This document shows positions 8,590 through 17,368 of a DNA stretch of 35,068 bases, piece after piece. Below the pieces are notes generated by a model. That model saw nothing but the letters and a program-made list of their open reading frames with translations. It searched no databases and was not told where the DNA came from. The first letter of the stretch is position 1, and every line of letters starts with the position of its first letter. The position numbers and the translations under genes are program-made. The stretch is from the NCBI GenBank assembly GCA_023450615.1, contig JAEXGT010000055.1, positions 1 to 35,068 of the forward strand. The letters are read 5' to 3'. Source of the stretch: Pseudomonadota bacterium (GTDB lineage Bacteria > Pseudomonadota > Alphaproteobacteria > Rhizobiales > Beijerinckiaceae).

Positions 8590-8696
8590 GTAACTCGCCC
8601 CAAAGCAGCTTGCATCTGCCACGAGTTACACAATTACATGGCCTTCAGGAACATAAACTTGCTCCTATGCGCATAGATCGAGACGCTATCGGCCAT

Positions 8697-8728
8697 GAAA
8701 AAGGCCGCCGCGATCTCTCGCGACGGCC
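8697..8728 (-). terminator. Rho-independent terminator after recA
   Basis: On the minus strand GGCCG-T-CGCGA, a GAGA loop and TCGCG-G-CGGCC form an 11-pair stem with one G-T pair (8703-8728), followed by TTTTT (8702-8698). It lies 75 bases beyond the recA stop. Confidence 0.85.
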
Positions 8729-8802
8729 CTTCCTTTGCCCTTGAAGGAGAGCAAACCCTTTATGGCGCACGATCTCGGCCGAACCAGCCGGTACACCATG
8801 CA

Positions 8803-9897
<1,095 letters not shown>

Positions 9898-9931
9898 GAC
9901 CAGACACCCTTATGGCAGGAGGAGGAGTGAA

Positions 9932-9950
9932 TCTCAACGCGGTGTTGAGA
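9932..9950. repeat. Hairpin in the recA leader
   Basis: TCTCAAC (9932-9938) and GTTGAGA (9944-9950) make a perfect 7-bp stem with a 5-base loop, 35-53 bases upstream of the recA start. It may fold in the recA leader RNA or be a protein site. Confidence 0.4.
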
Positions 9951-9983
9951 AGATATATGTACTCACTTTGTTCCTACCCGCAA

Positions 9984-9998
9984 GTTCTTTTTTTGTTC
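9984..9998 (-). promoter_or_regulatory. LexA (SOS) box of recA
   Basis: GTTC (9984-9987), seven bases, GTTC (9995-9998): the direct-repeat LexA operator known for alphaproteobacteria (GTTC-N7-GTTC). It lies 87-101 bases upstream of the recA start, where the promoter is expected. This predicts LexA repression and DNA-damage induction of recA. Confidence 0.85.
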
Positions 9999-10140
9999 TT
10001 TTGAAAGATTATTCACAGGACCGGAAAGGCGGAGCGTGGCTACGGCTTTTGGGTCTTTGGGAGGGTTCGGAAACAGCCTTTGAGCTTGATTCTAAAGCGA
10101 TTGACAATGAAATAACGTAACGCTAACCCTGACGGCAAGC

Positions 10141-11280
10141 TTGACCATTCAACGGCAGCCGCATCAGGCACTGCATCGCTTTGGAGAGAGGCATCATGGC
10201 CCGCAACTCATTAAAATCGGCATAGAGAATTCCGTCAGCACCAATCCGGGAGCGAATGCTCAGGTCGCAAAACTGAGTGACGGCGGGTGGATCGTCACGT
10301 GGGTGTCTTCAGGCAAGATCAAACAGCAACGCTACAAAGCCGATGGAAGCAAAGAAGGTGAGGAACGCGAAACAGGTAGTGCGGCCTCAGACTTTCGCTC
10401 CCCTACCATCACTGGCTTAGCTGATGGTGGTTGGCTCATCTCATATCTTGCATCCGTCTCCGGCCGGACGTTCGTTTATCAGATGCGGTACAATGCTGAC
10501 GGAATCAGTTATGATTTGTCGACTGGAATCGTCCAAGTTGTCACCGCTGATATTGATCCTCCCAGCGTAACGGCTCTGCCGGAACCCGATGGCGGTTGGG
10601 TTGTCGTATGGGAGGATTCAAACGTTATTTGGCAAAAGGTTTACAAGGCCGATGGCACAACGCGCCATGAAGGTCCTGCAGCTGCATGGTACGACGGCCA
10701 AGATCCCGAAAATCCAAACGTGACAACGCTGTCGGATGGCGGCTGGATCATGACATGGCAACTGAAACTGGCAGATGGAAGCTTCGATATTTATCAGCAG
10801 GCTTACAATGCCAATGCCACCAAAAGAGGCACACAGACCGTCGTCAATACCACTCTTTCCGGAGATCAGCTCGATGCCAATGTCACCCCCCTCTCAGATG
10901 GAGGCTGGATTGTCACCTGGGGAAGCAAGGATGCAAGCGGCAACGCGAGCATTCTCCAACAGGCCTTCAACGCTGATGGCAGCAAGCGTGGTGATGAAAT
11001 TCTCGTCAACACCTCAAGTCATGCGAACCAGGGCACCCCAGAGGTAACGGCGCTGGCGGGCGGCGGCTGGATTGTGACATGGGTATCCTACTCCGACGCC
11101 TCCAGTGATCGTATTATCTTCCATCAGGCCTTCAACGCCGACGGAAGCAAGGCCGGACCCGAGCGTAACCGCCTTACCCGACGGGACCTGGGTGGTCATA
11201 TGGACGCAAGCAGGCGGCATCATGCAACAGCGATTCCGCCTCAACAACGATCCCACGGATGTCCTCATCGATGGCGATGA
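10141..11280 (+). CDS. 5' fragment of the broken RTX gene: DGGW repeat region
   Basis: The open frame runs from TTG 10141 (no convincing ribosome-binding site) to a stop at 11280; its meaningful part ends near 11160. It holds six imperfect units of about 50-60 residues, each with a variant of PxVTxLxDGGWIVTW, a short variable middle, and QQxxNADGSKxG. Clear units start near 10260, 10420, 10560, 10710, 10880 and 11040. Such units are frequent in large secreted or surface proteins of alphaproteobacteria and are thought to fold as beta-strands. After GSKAGPE the frame reads nonsense (RNRLTRRDLGG) up to the stop. Confidence 0.6.
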   Translation: MTIQRQPHQALHRFGERHHGPQLIKIGIENSVSTNPGANAQVAKLSDGGWIVTWVSSGKIKQQRYKADGSKEGEERETGSAASDFRSPTITGLADGGWLISYLASVSGRTFVYQMRYNADGISYDLSTGIVQVVTADIDPPSVTALPEPDGGWVVVWEDSNVIWQKVYKADGTTRHEGPAAAWYDGQDPENPNVTTLSDGGWIMTWQLKLADGSFDIYQQAYNANATKRGTQTVVNTTLSGDQLDANVTPLSDGGWIVTWGSKDASGNASILQQAFNADGSKRGDEILVNTSSHANQGTPEVTALAGGGWIVTWVSYSDASSDRIIFHQAFNADGSKAGPERNRLTRRDLGGHMDASRRHHATAIPPQQRSHGCPHRWR

Positions 11281-13105
11281 GACTGTGACCGTTTCCGAGG
11301 ATCTGGAGCCGGGATCGGAGATCGGCATCCTCTCGGCCCTCGATCCGGACAGTTCCCCCTTCGAGGCTCACACCTATGAGCTGGTCGATGCCGCGGGCAA
11401 TCCGATCGATCATGACCTGTTCGAGATCGTGGACGGCAAGCTGAAGCTCAAGGCGTCGGCTCACCTCGATTACGAGAATGCCGCTCACCGCAGCCACACG
11501 ATGTACATCAAAGTCACGGATGCAGGAGGCGCGACCTATGTGGGCAGCATCACTGTTAACGTGACGGACGTGAACGAAGCCGATCCCACCGATATCAGGC
11601 TCGACGGCGCGATCCGTGTCGCCATCCCTGAGAGCCTCGAAATTGGAGATGACGTCGGCACCCTGACCGCCAGCGATGCGGATACCCAGCAGACGATCAC
11701 TTATGTCTTCGTCGATGAGAACGGAGACGTCGTGACCAACGACTTCTTCGAGATCGACGGCGACAAGATCAGGCTGAAGGCGAAGCTCGATTACGAGACC
11801 GTGGCGCACAGGCTCCATGTCCTGCGCGTGAAGGCTATCGATTCCGGCTCCCCGGCCCGCTCCAGCACGCAGGAGATCACCATCGATCTCACCGACGTGA
11901 ACGAGGCCGACCCCACGGATATCCGGGTCGACGGCAAGACGACTTTGACGATCACCGAGAATGTGAGCGACGCGCGAGACTTCGGCGTGATCACCGCGAC
12001 CGATGCAGATCCGGACCAGACCATTACCGGCTACAGATTGCTCAAGAGCGACGGTTCGGCCGTCGGCGCGGATTTCCCGTTCGAGATCGTGGCCGATGGC
12101 GACGCCTTCAGGCTCAAGCTGAAGGCAGGGGCCAGCCTGGATTACGAAGCCTATCCGAACGGCGTCATGACGTTCAAAATCCAGGCCATGGATTCGGGAA
12201 TTCCCGTGCGCTCCGGCGTTCAGGTGTTCACGGTCAACATCACCGATGTCGATGAGGCTCCGAGCGATCTCAGGCTGGTCGGCGGCACGATCCAGGAGCT
12301 TTCTCAAACGGGTGCCGAGGTCGGCGTGTTCTCCGCGACCACCGACCAGGGCGATCCCCTCACCTATCGCCTGGTGGAAGACCTGTCCGGAGCCTTCGCG
12401 ATCGAGAACAACAGGCTCGTCGTGAAGAACGGCTTCAAGCTCGATTTCGAGCAGGCGACGACGCATCAGATCAAGGTCGAGGCCAAGGATCTGGCGGGCC
12501 ATGCCGTCGAGCAGGTGTTCACGGTCAATGTGAGCGACGTATCCCCTGAGATCACCTCTGGCTCCGCCGAGTCCGACGTCATCTTCGGCGGCAAGGGTAA
12601 GGATAAGATCGGCGGCGGCAATGGTGACGATTGGCTCGTCGGCCAGGACGGCAACGACACGCTCAACGGCGGCAATGGCAACGACACGCTCTCGGGCGGT
12701 TATGGCAATGACGCCCTGACAGGCGGCAAAGGCAAGGACGTCTTCGTCTTCTACGGCAAGCTGGGCACGGCCAAGACGGATCGGAAGGTCAATTTCGATA
12801 CGATCAAGGATTACAGCGTCAAGGACGACTCGATCTGGCTCGACAACGCGCTCTTCAGCAAGAACAAGACGCTCTCCAAAGCGATCAAGAAGGGCACCGA
12901 AAAGAAACCCGTCAAACTCGCCAAGAAGTTCTTCAGCCTGGACGAGGCCAAGGACAAGAACGACTTCTTCATCTACGATACGAAGAAGCGCGTGCTGATC
13001 TACGACGAGGATGGCTCCGGCGCCAAGCAGGGCATCGAGATCGCGACCTTCACCAAGAACAAGGCGCTGACGAAGTTCTCCTACGCAGAGCTGTTCTTCG
13101 TCTGA
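10196..13105 (+). pseudogene. Large repeat/cadherin/RTX secreted protein, broken by two frameshifts
   Basis: The reading frame of one large protein is split in two places. At the 5' end, ATG 10196 has an excellent ribosome-binding site (GGAGAGAG, 10183-10190), but its frame stops after 9 codons at 10223. A single-base loss near 10208-10216 would join it to the long frame as MARNS-x-KIGIENSVST. Near 11155-11170 the frame shifts again, where about 44 bases of a repeat linker seem to be missing. Intact, the product would be about 970 residues: seven DGGW repeats, four cadherin-like domains, then RTX repeats, as in calcium-binding proteins exported by type I secretion. Sequencing error could explain either lesion alone; two together favour a pseudogene. 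No ABC transporter or membrane-fusion gene lies in the window. Confidence 0.7.
11105..13105 (+). CDS. 3' fragment of the broken RTX gene: cadherin-like domains plus RTX repeats
   Basis: Meaningful sequence starts near 11166 (DPSVTALPDGTWVVIW, the seventh DGGW unit); ATG 11222 is the first plausible internal start but lacks a good ribosome-binding site. Four cadherin-like domains of about 105 residues follow, each ending with Asp-Tyr-Glu or Asp-Phe-Glu in the LDYE motif and a VxVTDVNEADPTDIR-type linker. Then come RTX nonapeptides (GGNGDDWLV, GQDGNDTLN, GGNGNDTLS, GGYGNDALT, GGKGKDVFV) that bind calcium, and a C-terminal region with FDTIKDYSVKDDSIWLDNALF typical of type I secretion substrates. 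The protein ends TKFSYAELFFV, a usual hydrophobic type I signal end. A hairpin terminator follows. Confidence 0.75.
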   Translation: MIVLSSIRPSTPTEARPDPSVTALPDGTWVVIWTQAGGIMQQRFRLNNDPTDVLIDGDETVTVSEDLEPGSEIGILSALDPDSSPFEAHTYELVDAAGNPIDHDLFEIVDGKLKLKASAHLDYENAAHRSHTMYIKVTDAGGATYVGSITVNVTDVNEADPTDIRLDGAIRVAIPESLEIGDDVGTLTASDADTQQTITYVFVDENGDVVTNDFFEIDGDKIRLKAKLDYETVAHRLHVLRVKAIDSGSPARSSTQEITIDLTDVNEADPTDIRVDGKTTLTITENVSDARDFGVITATDADPDQTITGYRLLKSDGSAVGADFPFEIVADGDAFRLKLKAGASLDYEAYPNGVMTFKIQAMDSGIPVRSGVQVFTVNITDVDEAPSDLRLVGGTIQELSQTGAEVGVFSATTDQGDPLTYRLVEDLSGAFAIENNRLVVKNGFKLDFEQATTHQIKVEAKDLAGHAVEQVFTVNVSDVSPEITSGSAESDVIFGGKGKDKIGGGNGDDWLVGQDGNDTLNGGNGNDTLSGGYGNDALTGGKGKDVFVFYGKLGTAKTDRKVNFDTIKDYSVKDDSIWLDNALFSKNKTLSKAIKKGTEKKPVKLAKKFFSLDEAKDKNDFFIYDTKKRVLIYDEDGSGAKQGIEIATFTKNKALTKFSYAELFFV

Positions 13106-13126
13106 TCGAAAGGCGATTGCCGCATC

Positions 13127-13161
13127 AAAAACCTGGCTGCTCACGCGGCCAGGTTTTTTTG
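13127..13161. terminator. Bidirectional terminator between the RTX gene and cckA
   Basis: AAAAACCTGGC (13127-13137) pairs with GCCAGGTTTTT (13148-13158), loop of 10 bases, with T-runs in both directions. It serves the two converging genes. Confidence 0.85.
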
Positions 13162-13168
13162 TTTTAGC

Positions 13169-15709
13169 CTACTGCCCGATCACCTGCTTCACCGTCTCCA
13201 CCAACTGACGCAGGCTGAAGGGCTTGGGCAGGAAGTTGAAATCCTCCCCTTCCGGCAGGTTCTTACGGAAGGCTTCTTCCGCATAGCCGGAGACGAAGAT
13301 CACTTTCAGGTCGGGATAGAGCTTGCGCAATTCGCCGAGCAGCGTGGGACCATCCATTTCCGGCATCACCACGTCGGAGACCACGAGGTCCACCGGCGCG
13401 CCGCGCTCCTCAATGATCTCCATGGCCTCGATGCCGGAGGCCGCCTCAAGCACCGTGTAGCCGCGCGCGGAGAGCGCGCGGGCGTTCACGGCGCGGACGG
13501 GGTCCTCGTCCTCGACCAGCAGAATGGTGCCCTGCCCCGTCATGTCGGCGGCGGGCTTCTTGGGCGCATCGGCCTTGGTTTCTTCCGGCGCTTCCTGCAC
13601 GTCCGGGATATGGCGGGGCAGGTAGATGCAGAAGGTCGTGCCTCCACCCGGCGTCGAGTTCACGTCGATATAGCCGCCCGATTGCTTGACGATGCCGAAC
13701 ACTGTGGAGAGGCCGAGACCGGTCCCCTTGCCCACTTCCTTCGTGGTGAAGAAGGGCTCGAAGATCTTGTCCATCACTTCAGCGCTCATGCCGGTGCCGG
13801 TGTCGGAGACTTCCACCAGCACATAATCGGCGGGCGGCATGCCGCTCACGTTGAGGCGGGCCGCATCCTGCGCGGAGACATTGGCCGTGCGGATCGCGAG
13901 CTTGCCGCCGTCGGGCATGGCGTCGCGGGCGTTCACGGCCATGTTCACGATCACCTGCTCGAACTGGTTCACGTCCGCCTTCACGAACCACAGGTCGCGG
14001 CCGTGGCTGAGGTCCAGCTCCACGCGCTCGCCGAGCAGGCGCTTCAGGAGCATGGAAAGATCGTAGAGTCGGTCGTTGAGGTTGAGCACTTCCGGCCGCA
14101 GGGTCTGGCGGCGCGAGAAGGCGAGCAGCTGACGAACGAGGCTCGCGGCCCGGTTGGCGTTCTGCTTGATCTGCATAATGTCCTGGAAGGACGGATCGGT
14201 CGGGCGGTGATTGGCGAGCAGCAGGTCGCTGTAGCCGATGATCGCCTGGAGCACGTTGTTGAAATCGTGCGCCACGCCGCCCGCGAGCTGGCCGACCGCG
14301 TTCATCTTCTGCGACTGGGCGAGCTGCTCCTCTACTTTACGGAAATCCGTGGTGTCGAGGGCATAGAGGATCGCCGTCTCGCCATCCGCGCCCGTATCGC
14401 CCGCGGGCGTCACCCACACCCGCACGGAGCTGCCATTCTCGCCTGCCGTCTGGAGCTCGAGGGGAGCGATGTCGCCCCGGTTCTCGGCAACCGCCTTCAA
14501 GGCGGCATCGAGCGGACCGCTTTCGTGGAAGCTCTCAAAGATCGACGGGCCTTCGCCCACTGAATCGCCCGTGCGCGGCAGGATGCCGAAGAGCTTGGAG
14601 AACGGCGCATTCGCATGAACGATCCGGCCCGCGCGGTTCACGGTCGCAATCGCGATCGGTGTGTTGTTGAAGAAGCGCACGAAGCGCACTTCCGCCGCGC
14701 GCTGGCCCTCATCCCCCTCGACGCCCGGAGAGCGGTTGAGCACGAGGGTGCGGGACGCGCCCATGCGCCCGTCCAGGCCGAAGGCGATGCGGTGATAGAG
14801 GCGCGCGGGCAGGAACTGGCCGTTGCGGCGGCGCAGATCCAGATCGAAGGTTTCGGTGCGCACGCTGCCCGGTTCGCCGGTGAACGAGGTCATCATCGCC
14901 ACCACGTTGCGTGGCAGGATATCGGCGAGATTCAGGCCGCCGGAGCCGACCTGAGCGAGGTCGTAATCGAGCCAGGTCGCGAGCGTGGCGTTGAGGTAGA
15001 TGATCGAGCCGTTAGGATCGATGGAGAGGAAGCCAGCCGGCGCGTGATCGAGATAGTCGATGGCATGCTGCAGCTCCTGGAAGACATTCTCCTGGCGCTC
15101 GCGTTCATGGGTGATGTCGGCGATGCTCCACAGGGTCGCGTCCCGGCTCCCGGCGCGCGACATGGGGCGCACGCGCACCCGATACCAGCCGAATTCATGG
15201 GTTCCGTCGAGAGAGGGCGAGAGGCGGATCTCCTCCGTGCCCGTGCGCTGCTCGCGTCCAGCCTGGGTGAGACGGTAGATCGCCTCGGACACTTCGGGCG
15301 CCCCCATGAACAGGCGCTCCACGGGGCGTACCTCGCCTCCATTGGAACCGGCAAAGGCAAGATAGGCCTGATTGGCATAAACGATCCGCCCATCCCCATC
15401 GATGACGGCGAGCCCCTCGCCCGCCGTGTCGGCCATCAGCTTGGTGATGTCGTTGCGGATGGTTCGGGCGCCGAAATGAACCACCCCGATGGCCCAGGCG
15501 AAGAGGAAGAACACACCCGCCGTCGCGAAAAAGGCCAGGAGGCCGAGGATCAGGGGCTGCGCCTGCTCGATGCCGAGATAGCGAAGGCTCAACACCGCGC
15601 CCGCCAGAATGGCTGCCAGCAGCAGGACCCATCCGAAATGGCCGTGGCGCTCAGACCGGTCGATGGTCGTATCCTTCGGCATGTCGCCCTGGTGAGCCAT
15701 GAACTTCAC
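13169..15709 (-). CDS. cckA: Hybrid sensor histidine kinase CckA
   Basis: An 846-residue membrane hybrid kinase, recognisable as CckA, which passes phosphate through ChpT to the cell-cycle regulator CtrA and to CpdR. Order: two membrane spans (about residues 27-45 and 53-76), three PAS-like segments (about 88-205, 215-330, 345-465), HisKA with phospho-acceptor His481 in GGVAHDFNNVLQAIIGYSDL, HATPase_c with NMAVNARDAMP, DTGTGM, FEPFFTTKEVGKGTGLGLS, and a receiver domain with Asp779 in VVSDVVMPEMDGP and Lys in FLPKPFS. All catalytic residues are present. ATG 15700 (MAHQGD) is an alternative start three codons in. It is divergent from the FliO-like gene, with a CtrA box in between. Confidence 0.95.
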   Translation of the reverse strand: MKFMAHQGDMPKDTTIDRSERHGHFGWVLLLAAILAGAVLSLRYLGIEQAQPLILGLLAFFATAGVFFLFAWAIGVVHFGARTIRNDITKLMADTAGEGLAVIDGDGRIVYANQAYLAFAGSNGGEVRPVERLFMGAPEVSEAIYRLTQAGREQRTGTEEIRLSPSLDGTHEFGWYRVRVRPMSRAGSRDATLWSIADITHERERQENVFQELQHAIDYLDHAPAGFLSIDPNGSIIYLNATLATWLDYDLAQVGSGGLNLADILPRNVVAMMTSFTGEPGSVRTETFDLDLRRRNGQFLPARLYHRIAFGLDGRMGASRTLVLNRSPGVEGDEGQRAAEVRFVRFFNNTPIAIATVNRAGRIVHANAPFSKLFGILPRTGDSVGEGPSIFESFHESGPLDAALKAVAENRGDIAPLELQTAGENGSSVRVWVTPAGDTGADGETAILYALDTTDFRKVEEQLAQSQKMNAVGQLAGGVAHDFNNVLQAIIGYSDLLLANHRPTDPSFQDIMQIKQNANRAASLVRQLLAFSRRQTLRPEVLNLNDRLYDLSMLLKRLLGERVELDLSHGRDLWFVKADVNQFEQVIVNMAVNARDAMPDGGKLAIRTANVSAQDAARLNVSGMPPADYVLVEVSDTGTGMSAEVMDKIFEPFFTTKEVGKGTGLGLSTVFGIVKQSGGYIDVNSTPGGGTTFCIYLPRHIPDVQEAPEETKADAPKKPAADMTGQGTILLVEDEDPVRAVNARALSARGYTVLEAASGIEAMEIIEERGAPVDLVVSDVVMPEMDGPTLLGELRKLYPDLKVIFVSGYAEEAFRKNLPEGEDFNFLPKPFSLRQLVETVKQVIGQ

Positions 15710-15960
15710 TATCCTTCAGGATGGCGGATGTGCCGGGGCACCGATATCCGCCCACACCCGCCCGCTTGATATCGTGCTGGTCCTACACGGAATTTATTGA
15801 TTGACCTCTAAGGCGGCGGCAAGAGACCACGCAAGAGGCGCAAAAGGGTCTTTTTGCAGGGGAATAATTCTCATCCTGCCCCTCGCAGGCCATATTTTAG
15901 GTGCTTGAGGGCCATTCATCCATTGCCTGCGGATTGCAGGTTTCCTTGAAAACCCCATAT

Positions 15961-16006
15961 GCCGTAAGGCTTAAATCGCCCGTTAACCATCTATTAACCT
16001 TACGGC
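15961..16006. repeat. Inverted repeat framing the CtrA box
   Basis: GCCGTAAGG (15961-15969) and CCTTACGGC (15998-16006) are a perfect 9-bp inverted repeat. The right arm directly abuts the second TTAA of the CtrA site. It could be an operator for a second factor or form a hairpin that hides the box. Confidence 0.6.
15983..15997. promoter_or_regulatory. CtrA binding site
   Basis: TTAA (15983-15986), CCATCTA, TTAA (15994-15997) is a perfect TTAA-N7-TTAA full site and begins with the TTAACCAT form common in Hyphomicrobiales. It is 86-101 bases upstream of the FliO-like gene and about 275 bases upstream of cckA. An extra TTAA at 15971 may add a half-site. Confidence 0.75.
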
Positions 16007-16083
16007 TGGCTTTGACGGTCAATGTGGTACAACCAACACAGAACTGGCCTGCCATAGGCCCCCACAAGGCTTGAGAGTTCATC

Positions 16084-17292
16084 GTGTCATCTCTTTTTGG
16101 TATCGAAGCGTCGCGCGCGGTTCTTTTCGTGATTGCTTTCGCGATCATCCTGGCTCTGGTTGCCCTGTTCGGCTTGGTCCTGCGCAAGCTGACAGGCGCT
16201 CGCCTCATGATGCCGGGCGCAGACCGGTCCCGCAGCCGCCAGCCGCGTCTGGGCATCGTCGACGTTTACGACCTCGACCGCCAGCGCCAGCTCCTTCTGC
16301 TGCGCCGGGACAATGTCGAGCACCTTCTCCTGATCGGCGGCCCCAATGATGTGGTCATCGAGACCAATATCGTCCGCGTGGCCGGCGCCCGGATTCCGGC
16401 TGCCGCCAACGAGGCCGGTCCTGAGCGGTTCGAGCCCACGCTCGATCAGGCTGCCCAGCGCCCAGTGCAGGTCGAGGCCAATGGCAATGGCCGTCCCTCC
16501 ATCGAGGCTCAGCTTGCCGCCCAGCTCGGCGCCTTCGTGCGCCGCCCGTCCGATGAATCCGACGTGGATCAGGAGCTTTCGGCAATCTCCTCCATCGGCG
16601 CGCAGACTCCAGCCCATCCTGAGCCCATTCTGAAACCGGATGCCGTCTCGGTTTCGGCTGCGCCGACGATCCAGGGACTTCGCACCGAGGGCAGGAATAC
16701 ACCCTTCCCGAACGCCCCGGCGGCTCCGTCTCCGGCAGACCGTCCGGAGCCGCGCCCGAACTTCACGCCTCCTCCGTTCCAGTCGCGAGCGACGCCGACG
16801 GTCGCGAATACGCCTGCGCAGGCCGAGCCCGTGCGCCCGTTCCCAACCGAAGCGCCTGCCGCCCCTGCCGTCCAGGCAGGCCCCGACGCGGCCGTTCTCT
16901 CCAACATGGCCAAGCAGCTCGAAGAGGCGCTGAAGCGTCCCGCCGCGACGGTCGCGCCTTCTCCGGCGGCTCCTGCCTATGAACCGCTTGAAGAAGCAGC
17001 CTTGCCGGAAGAGGACGACATTCTCGAAACCGCCGATATCGGGGAAACCCATGCGGCCTATGAGGAAGAGATCCACGACGATCTCGTAGAGGAACCTGCT
17101 CCTGCTCCGCAGCCCGAGCCGCAGCGTCAGGCCCCGGAGCCGGCCCGCCCTGCCCCGCTGCCCCCGCAGCAGCCTGCCTCCGCGGCAGCCTCTTCCGACG
17201 AGAAGGAACCCGACCCCTTCTCGGTCGAGGAAATCGAGGCGGAATTCGCCCGCCTGCTCGGACGCCCGCTCGATCCTTCCAAGAAGGGCTGA
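16084..17292 (+). CDS. FliO-domain membrane protein with long disordered tail
   Basis: A 402-residue protein with GTG start. A single membrane span near the N-terminus (about residues 9-32) is followed by a FliO/MopB-type domain (about 33-105): LGIVDVYDLDRQRQLLLLRR, then HLLLIGGPNDVVIETNIV. FliO assists assembly of the flagellar export gate. FliO proteins are usually near 100-150 residues; here some 290 residues of Pro/Ala-rich, then acidic, low-complexity sequence follow, ending VEEIEAEFARLLGRPLDP. The gene is outside any flagellar cluster in view and next to cckA, an arrangement found in other Hyphomicrobiales. It may be a FliO used in flagella or a relative with another role. A CtrA box upstream would suit cell-cycle control. 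No strong ribosome-binding site marks the GTG. Confidence 0.75.
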   Translation: MSSLFGIEASRAVLFVIAFAIILALVALFGLVLRKLTGARLMMPGADRSRSRQPRLGIVDVYDLDRQRQLLLLRRDNVEHLLLIGGPNDVVIETNIVRVAGARIPAAANEAGPERFEPTLDQAAQRPVQVEANGNGRPSIEAQLAAQLGAFVRRPSDESDVDQELSAISSIGAQTPAHPEPILKPDAVSVSAAPTIQGLRTEGRNTPFPNAPAAPSPADRPEPRPNFTPPPFQSRATPTVANTPAQAEPVRPFPTEAPAAPAVQAGPDAAVLSNMAKQLEEALKRPAATVAPSPAAPAYEPLEEAALPEEDDILETADIGETHAAYEEEIHDDLVEEPAPAPQPEPQRQAPEPARPAPLPPQQPASAAASSDEKEPDPFSVEEIEAEFARLLGRPLDPSKKG

Positions 17293-17314
17293 GCGCCCTG
17301 AAGACACCGCTACG

Positions 17315-17349
17315 AAAAAGGGCTCCGTCACCGGAGCCCTTTTTGTTTT
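17315..17349. terminator. Bidirectional terminator between the FliO-like gene and dksA
   Basis: AAAAAGGGCTCCG (17315-17327), loop TCAC, CGGAGCCCTTTTT (17332-17344): a 13-bp perfect stem with T/A tracts on both sides, serving the converging genes. Confidence 0.9.
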
Positions 17350-17368
17350 TATGGAATGAAAGGCTGGA

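Larger units (their letters stand above)
15710..16083. other. Divergent promoter region of cckA and the FliO-like gene
   Basis: These 374 bases hold no gene. The right half contains a CtrA box inside an inverted repeat (15961-16006). The part nearest cckA has no recognised operator. Both promoters must lie here, since the genes diverge. Confidence 0.6.

Noticed and set aside
11174..13144. 656-codon minus-strand ORF opposite the cadherin/RTX region
   Set aside because: Shadow; the plus frame has textbook RTX and cadherin repeats.
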